A stretch of DNA of 59,440 bases from an uncultured bacterium (GTDB lineage: Bacteria; Bacteroidota; Bacteroidia; Sphingobacteriales; Sphingobacteriaceae): assembly GCA_903828245.1 (NCBI GenBank), contig CAIKLP010000008.1, forward strand, positions 1 through 59,440, given 5' to 3'. The notes under the pieces are model-generated. The model was not told the DNA's origin, made no database searches, and was given only the letters and a program-made list of their open reading frames with translations. The position numbers and the translations under genes are program-made. Position 1 is the stretch's first letter; every line of letters begins with the position of its first letter. This document shows, in pieces, positions 57,001-59,440 of the stretch.

Positions 57001-59440
57001 TTTCTAATGCAATTGCAGGAACTTCTGGCACTTATGGAGCTAATGGTTTTGCCAATGGCGTTGAATCAGCTAGCGAATCTGGAATTTATGCTGGAACTTA
57101 TACTTATTATTATGCAACAGATAATAAAATAAATACTTGTTTCGATACTGATGGCGATGGCGTATTAGATTATTTAGATTTAGATGATGACAACGATGGG
57201 GTGTTGGATTATATAGAACAAACTTGCACCTCCTCTTCCATGAGTAAAGAAGATATAACAGTAAGTTCTGCTGTTAATTGGACTTTCCAAAATGCACCTA
57301 CCGGTGTATATGCATTAATAGATGGTGTACTTAATCAGCAAATGTATCCAACGGATGTTGCCATTGCAAATAAAACAGTCTTTCAATTTAATTTTTTAAC
57401 ACCTAAAGTATTAAACTTAATTGAGCTTGCCAATGTGGCGAATCAAACACCATTTGTTGCAGGCGGTACTTATAAAATTCAAGGATCAAGTGATGGTTCA
57501 ACTTGGAATGATATTGTAGCTTCTCAGTTGGTTGCAAATACAGCACCAATACTAGCTACGACCAATTCTATAAAATTTGATATGCCTAACAATTGGAAGC
57601 CCTATGTAAGCTATCGAATTTATGCAATCAGTATGACTGGGCAGGCCAATTGGTCGACCGAAGTATATTTTAGAGAAGTAAACTGTGTAGATATTGATAC
57701 AGATGGAGATGGTACGCTTAATAGATTTGATTTAGATTCTGATGGTGATGGTTGTTCGGATGCGGTGGAAGCTGGAACGGCACCAATAGGAACTACAGCC
57801 TTTGGAAGTACAAGTTTTTTTAATCCGGCAACAACGGGTGCAAATGGTTTTGCTAACAGTTTAGAAACGGCAACGGAAAGTGGAATTTACAATGGAATTT
57901 ACAAATATATTAGAGCAGTATTATCTGCATTAAATGCTTGTCTGGATACTGATGGGGATGGTATTCCAAATATAGATGACATTGATGACGACAATGATGG
58001 AATAACCGACATTAAAGAGATGAACGGTACTTTTATAAATAGTACGGATGGTACTTGTACGGATGCATTAAAATCTACGTCCACCTATGGAATTTTTACA
58101 CATTGTTCTGGATGGGATGCATTCGATTTTGATCCCTCGCCTTCAATATTAGATAGAGCCGATTTTGATTATATGGGAGTGAGTGGAACGGATCCATATT
58201 TTGATTTACAAGGGTCCTATGCAGGCCCTAATATTACTGGTAAGATGGTCAAAAGTTTTGCTACTACGGCTGGCCTTTCTTATACTTTTGAAGTTGAATT
58301 AATTAGTGTTTTTAAGGATGATCCAACAACTGGATCAAAACCATATTTGAGAGCCATAGATGCTTCTACAGGAGCCATATTAGGTACTACTTATTTAAAC
58401 GGCTCTGGTGTTAAGACGCTTAGTTTCATGGGTATTGGCAGTTCTACACTAATTACTTTAGGATACGATATTCGTCTAGGTAATATTGGTAGTTTATTCT
58501 GGAAAGGTGGTAAAATGTCTCAAAATGGAGAAATATATCAAATATTTACAATTCTTGATACAGACAATGATGGCACACCGAATTATTTAGACCCTGATTC
58601 CGATGGAGACGGTTGCCCAGATGCGGTGGAAGCTGGTACTACTTTTATTTCCACTTCTGGTGTTGCAAGTTCGGCCAAATTAACAGCGAGTATAATTCCA
58701 GCACCTTATGGTACCAATGGTTTTGCAAATGGATTGGAAACAGTATCTGATAATGGTATTTACAAAAGTACGTATACTTATAATTATGCAACCGATGCAA
58801 CTATTAATGCTTGTACAGATACAGATGGTGATGGGGTAACAGATGTAATTGATTTAGATGATGACAATGACGGTATCTTAGATGCCATAGAAGATAATTG
58901 CACAATTGCTATTGTTAACAAAACAGGATTAATTATAACTAAACCATCTACTATTAATTATACTTTCAATGGAAATGCAATTACCAATTTAATAGATGGA
59001 GTAGATAATAATGTTTATGTAATTAATGGACCTTCCGGTACATTAAATGGTACTTGGTTAAATTTTGAATTTCCTAGTCCTAAAGCATTAACCTATTTAG
59101 AAATAGGTCATTATTCTGGTCAATATTTGTTTGCTACAACATCCACTTATAAAATTCAAGGAAGCTCAGATAACACAAATTGGACAGATGTAACTGGTAC
59201 ATTAACGTACAATAATATTGCTACTTCAACTAGTGGAGGTTTATCAACCAATAATTCAAATATTGCTAATTTCTCTTCTAATACAAAAGCATATAAGTAC
59301 TATAGGATTTATGGAATTAATGCAACTGCTGGAGCGGGTTGGGCTACCGAAATTTATTTTAAAGAATTTACCTGCGCAATACCTGATCTCGACGGAGATG
59401 GAATTCCAAATCGTTTGGATTTAGATAGTGATGGTGATGG
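48078..59440 (+). CDS. giant secreted TSP3 super-repeat protein (3' end outside window)
   Basis: One reading frame stays open from the ATG at 48,078 to the last base, giving 3,787 residues and more beyond. A signal peptide (residues 1-30, ending LIAQTP) is followed by an FG-GAP/VCBS-like region (about 55-480; ADLNGDG, DIDEDGTAEIVLG, GDMNGDGKLDIV, ADLNNDGQAEIAV). A CARDB-like linker covers about 490-655. From residue 662 an array of about 11 composite repeats starts, rich in calcium-binding DxDxDG thrombospondin type 3 motifs. It is probably a surface or matrix adhesin exported by T9SS, but the C-terminal sorting domain is beyond the window and unseen. Frame checks at several points confirm continuity. 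A role in adhesion, gliding or polysaccharide binding is inference. Confidence 0.9.
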   Translation, partial: MISKFNLNSILKSFTVVFFLIINLNLIAQTPCVAPYNSTPASSWGMVQKFQSNAVIWNGGTPTAADLNGDGISEILVPANDNSGYYVYKGDGTNATSGTKDFVIATTNERSVQPAIANIIGNASSAPEVVMVNASGFVYIFNNTGGTESNYLFKSTTASQYDNGNSVSQITKSATPYIVDIDEDGTAEIVLGSDVFGIVNGALVKRVAGLPLNYTSQTSGSTGTPIDVIIVDIITSNAGKELVFGSKVYGINLTNGTTNVLKDLSTVSGSGISANDNGPTAVGDMNGDGKLDIVYNGSSFVVMWDPNGTTLANTLLFKRVPPSFNYGVRGLPLIANVYNDITTGGKSTDRPEAVIINSVSGSAGIVTAYNLNYNSNAGTTTQHIWSIATNDMSGSTGITAFDFDGNGLREIIYRDQSTLRIINGNLATPVNYASEAVASATWGEYPIVADLNNDGQAEIAVTGNNMLQVFGSDPLTFAWRGAPNYWNQRNYRIVNINANLTVPTTEINAASAVAYNNNEAQLQLSDAVGSGIPSGYSYVPDASITVNSIVGTCPTMTVSSTISNTGSLLLPAGTYVTFYDANPTTGAANIVATYQTIASIATGASTSISIPIKLVYNTSIVYAVVNDKGITARPFNLSSWTSNTRINECSYTNNISSKTFTCTDTDGDGVNDYADLDDDNDGILDEVEMSNCNSSVLITPIAATSSPVYGGSTADRTIDGTGFTGTGLTALATAPATLNDAWLLKEPLTAGFIDYTLSVGSNIGGVVLWAPDAFNYGGGDGPPKDFTVEITYNNGQVFTTGVYTTAQPNGSGDNPGAQVFNFPITFANATKVKLNILNGWYDVNNNSLNQVSSDEQTVIAAYNMFLGEFRVLCGAVDIDTDNDGIPNRLDLDSDGDGCPDAKESAVKGVLIAGNIINLSSPSGTSTTTTNVAGAIATGIYGANGFANGLETANESGIYAGTYTYNYATDANISGCKDTDADGIGDLFDLDDDNDGILDEVENAWCKPTFGNTIDIVGQTYGVTAASFGNYLPAVTAGLNATTCMSPGQITTLTYDFGKTVNNPIIGFYGVDFAKEEWFDLNDNPVQLRILDASAPTLVSNNILTLSTSPVAGTNTAATSAMGRVQVYGNVTGLKVKHTWLLTSQNCDNHGFSFIEPTECLGGPNPDTDGDGVVNSLDLDSDGDGCPDALEAGVTGTLNAGTIKNGLYGVVKTTTAGVANAIAAAPYGLNGLSDGIETSTESGVINYISKYPPYALSKNIATCADTDADNIADLFDIDDDNDGILDAEESPTCFMTANEWNIADKTVSVSISSDLNILTPNNKFSSLTDNDGTVAAVQFSTATAQSQLNKEIFKVQFWSPTQLDALYIQKITATEIFAATASSLKLQGSNDNTTWTDLTAAITRPANATNVTANGAVSLTNSNKFTVTTGAGKYKYYRIYGVAAANILAGIASELYFDVNASTYEASYFPKSDCSNDTDGDGILNHLDLDSDGDGCSDAIEAGSSTTATSLITYPIGLDGNTNGLLNVYEGTTAGTISYTSKYSPYATSANLAACKDIDADGIPNDIDLDDDNDGILDAVESPDCFYTASEWKYGARSDIKVTSPLSMVSPQNNPQKLVDGFNYGTSYDVRFLATTSLVNAVGAGVEVYKFNMNIPVKLSKVYLGYANTATQFSASTVLSLRGSNDGVTWTNLSGTSGTPGVTYDATIDANSATETSTISPYPAISLYSKNANIFSVTQNAAKYQYYDIFWVSGGAISLSGYANEVYFEVASDYNPSAHPKVSCTNDTDGDGILNHQDLDSDGDGCPDAKEAGISATLTAASVTNLAGATIASGTATSTIQNAIVAGTGISTFGANGFANALETGSETGLYSGIYSYTNAIDKTISTCLDSDGDNIPDYLDLDDDNDGILDIVECPAPGVAPLLSRFDIASGVSMSQNITGFPEELWVDIWTIDNNFNLTINGVNITTVSELNFAPSSMYTVPFTDVVRSDGSSIYPLNSVWFYPVGERYPLIRVVIKKDGTSKIYGYDFVNGTGNYKELVLVNASYQKVPINLTGTNKIVLGQDNTFAPSNLNAEFNTYSAAGFCDNDGDGKENRLDLDSDADECSDAFEAKTTTSTTPNFQYPVTANYGTNGFLNSLETVADNGIYNNYYPYDLAINANVKACLDTDGDGVPDVNDLDDDNDGILDAIESPTCYYSLKELAIPAGISSDLLPYNANSIYALSNAIDGAVATYSAFKAGQYFANKEIIKLTAKGYISIASLTLELDFREISKDAASTFMFQGSQDNVIWENLSPTPIASISYAAPLLLTNSLQPTKKYKYFRLYGVAGTTNFGGIAEASFNLANTNNSSYFSKVICVSDTDGDRIPNHLDLDSDGDGCPDAKEASIIGTLNSGSIINLTSDSTAATTTTAGVANAIAAGAYGLNGFANALETGTESGIYSGVYNYDYAIAKSLNACSDFDSDGIPDLIDIDDDNDGILDAVESPTCFYNAVEISKPTAISTDLLPYSTTVIGNAIDADLTSYSAFAINQNWVGKTLFNLTALAQIPISGINFSLVSWALSNPSNTTGNTFKLQGSNDNNVWTDLSTAVSSAATTGILNIPNTLATTSKFKYYQIVGVAGTSYYGGVTDINFAVSSTYVQSQYTKPTCTGSDTDSDNIPNYLDLDSDGDGCSDALEAGTTSNITANYKFTSTNYVADFGANGFYNTLEKTAPESNLYNSIYTYAYATTNTINACTDSDGDGAPDLIDLDDDNDGVLDAVESPTCFYTLTQLAKPIAVSTDLAPYSTNIIGSSIDADLATYSAFAPSISWVNKEIFKFTAQGYVAISGITFNLVNWPLSSDVNQTFKLQGSGDNLTWTDLSAATYSTTSAGTYTISNTLATTSKFKYYRLLGVAGNTSYGGVTDVNFNVSNTNNLSLYPMLTCTTSDIDGDGIPNYKDLDSDGDGCSDAKEAGIIGTLSSGTVKNGTGGVVTSTITLSNAIAGTSGTYGANGFANGVESASESGIYAGTYTYYYATDNKINTCFDTDGDGVLDYLDLDDDNDGVLDYIEQTCTSSSMSKEDITVSSAVNWTFQNAPTGVYALIDGVLNQQMYPTDVAIANKTVFQFNFLTPKVLNLIELANVANQTPFVAGGTYKIQGSSDGSTWNDIVASQLVANTAPILATTNSIKFDMPNNWKPYVSYRIYAISMTGQANWSTEVYFREVNCVDIDTDGDGTLNRFDLDSDGDGCSDAVEAGTAPIGTTAFGSTSFFNPATTGANGFANSLETATESGIYNGIYKYIRAVLSALNACLDTDGDGIPNIDDIDDDNDGITDIKEMNGTFINSTDGTCTDALKSTSTYGIFTHCSGWDAFDFDPSPSILDRADFDYMGVSGTDPYFDLQGSYAGPNITGKMVKSFATTAGLSYTFEVELISVFKDDPTTGSKPYLRAIDASTGAILGTTYLNGSGVKTLSFMGIGSSTLITLGYDIRLGNIGSLFWKGGKMSQNGEIYQIFTILDTDNDGTPNYLDPDSDGDGCPDAVEAGTTFISTSGVASSAKLTASIIPAPYGTNGFANGLETVSDNGIYKSTYTYNYATDATINACTDTDGDGVTDVIDLDDDNDGILDAIEDNCTIAIVNKTGLIITKPSTINYTFNGNAITNLIDGVDNNVYVINGPSGTLNGTWLNFEFPSPKALTYLEIGHYSGQYLFATTSTYKIQGSSDNTNWTDVTGTLTYNNIATSTSGGLSTNNSNIANFSSNTKAYKYYRIYGINATAGAGWATEIYFKEFTCAIPDLDGDGIPNRLDLDSDGD
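48258..49530 (+). repeat. FG-GAP/VCBS-like repeats in the giant protein
   Basis: About five to six strand-rich units carry an acidic loop DxNxDG followed by EI or DI and a hydrophobic strand (ADLNGDGISEILV, VDIDEDGTAEIVLG, GDMNGDGKLDIVYNG, FDFDGNGLREIIY, ADLNNDGQAEIAV). Such units form seven-bladed propellers with calcium in integrin alpha chains and bacterial surface proteins. Unit boundaries are approximate. Confidence 0.75.
50061..59440 (+). repeat. array of ~11 composite TSP3 super-repeats
   Basis: Each super-repeat has four parts. Part A is C-DTDGDG-DLDDDNDGILD-VE-C. Then come an insert of about 130-220 residues, part B (C-DTDGDG-LDLDSDGDGC-DA-EAG), and a short conserved module with NGFANxLET and ESGIY. 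A parts start at 50,061; 51,000; 51,861; 52,737; 53,736; 54,567; 55,443; 56,274; 57,138; 57,939; 58,812, so units are 267-333 residues. Inserts 3, 4, 6, 7, 8, 9 and 11 share a discoidin-like signature (LQGSNDNxxWTDL, KYYRIYGV). Units 7 and 8 are most alike, suggesting recent duplication. Inserts 1, 2, 5 and 10 differ. Part B of unit 11 is cut by the window end. Confidence 0.9.

Noticed and set aside
48725-58084. Several 60-85 codon minus-strand open frames spaced along the giant gene
   Set aside because: They are antisense shadows of the repeated DxDxDG codons, sharing SPS- and SES-rich translations, with no independent gene signals.
53071-59424. Short plus-strand frames at 53,071-53,286 and 59,218-59,424
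   Set aside because: They lie out of frame inside the giant coding sequence and are leucine/isoleucine-rich frame-shift artefacts.
50061-59440. Periodic repeats considered as a CRISPR array
   Set aside because: The period is about 800-1000 bases, the repeats are coding and degenerate, and no cas genes are present.

Overview
This 59.4 kb AT-rich window reads as a chromosomal segment of a Bacteroidota bacterium. The evidence is the gene complement: two T9SS type B (gliding-motility-associated) C-terminal domains, GH3 next to LptB and RecJ, DUF1599, a DoxX-like protein with a CGCFGD motif, BshA with a bacilliredoxin, paired MbnP/MbnH genes, and a hybrid propeller sensor kinase. Several intergenic regions also carry the Bacteroidota -7 element TAnnTTTG, and starts generally lack an obvious Shine-Dalgarno. 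A class or order cannot be fixed from the sequence. I see no insertion sequence, prophage, CRISPR array or plasmid module. Apart from the right end this looks like ordinary core genome.

Layout. 1-9.5 kb: a DUF721 protein, ndk (minus), an operon of a DHH phosphoesterase with two FKBP isomerases, tatD-asparaginase, branched-chain aminotransferase (minus), and polyprenyl synthase-TerC-exported protein. 9.5-15 kb: minus-strand operon recJ-lptB-GH3, a metallo-beta-lactamase-fold hydrolase, and a YceI protein. 15-24.6 kb: gcvP; pdxJ-mnmH-selD (selenium for tRNA 2-selenouridine); ahcY; bacilliredoxin; folP-cdaA (c-di-AMP synthesis). 24.6-30.2 kb: plus-strand operon DUF1599-DoxX-like-ABC permease-aroK facing a minus-strand operon rlmD-hypothetical-pyrR-like. 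30.2-34.3 kb: two tandem paralogous T9SS cargo proteins. 34.3-44 kb: kbl-pheS-Rieske-like lipoprotein (minus), trhO, bshA, and a six-gene minus-strand operon joining an HdrE/HdrD-like membrane Fe-S electron-transfer pair to MbnP/MbnH. 44.2 kb: tRNA-Phe(GAA) with its own promoter and terminator. 44.3-47.8 kb: a two-component pair (Reg_prop sensor kinase and LuxR-type regulator).

From 48,078 to the right edge one uninterrupted plus-strand reading frame runs out of the window: at least 3,787 residues of a secreted protein. It has a signal peptide, an FG-GAP/VCBS-like N-terminal region, and then an array of about 11 composite super-repeats of 267-333 residues. Each contains two kinds of calcium-binding thrombospondin type 3 repeat, a conserved short module, and an insert that is usually discoidin-like. 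This is the most remarkable object here. Its C-terminus, where a T9SS sorting domain would be expected, lies outside the window. The nearby sensor/regulator pair is a plausible but unproven controller.

Functional links across the window: BshA and the bacilliredoxin point to bacillithiol; CdaA and the NrnA-like DHH protein could make and finish degrading c-di-AMP products; SelD and MnmH form a selenium pathway with no sign here of selenocysteine; the T9SS cargoes and the giant repeat protein point to a substantial surface-exported proteome. No stretch longer than 300 bases lacks a gene; the longest gap is 47,842-48,077 (236 bases).
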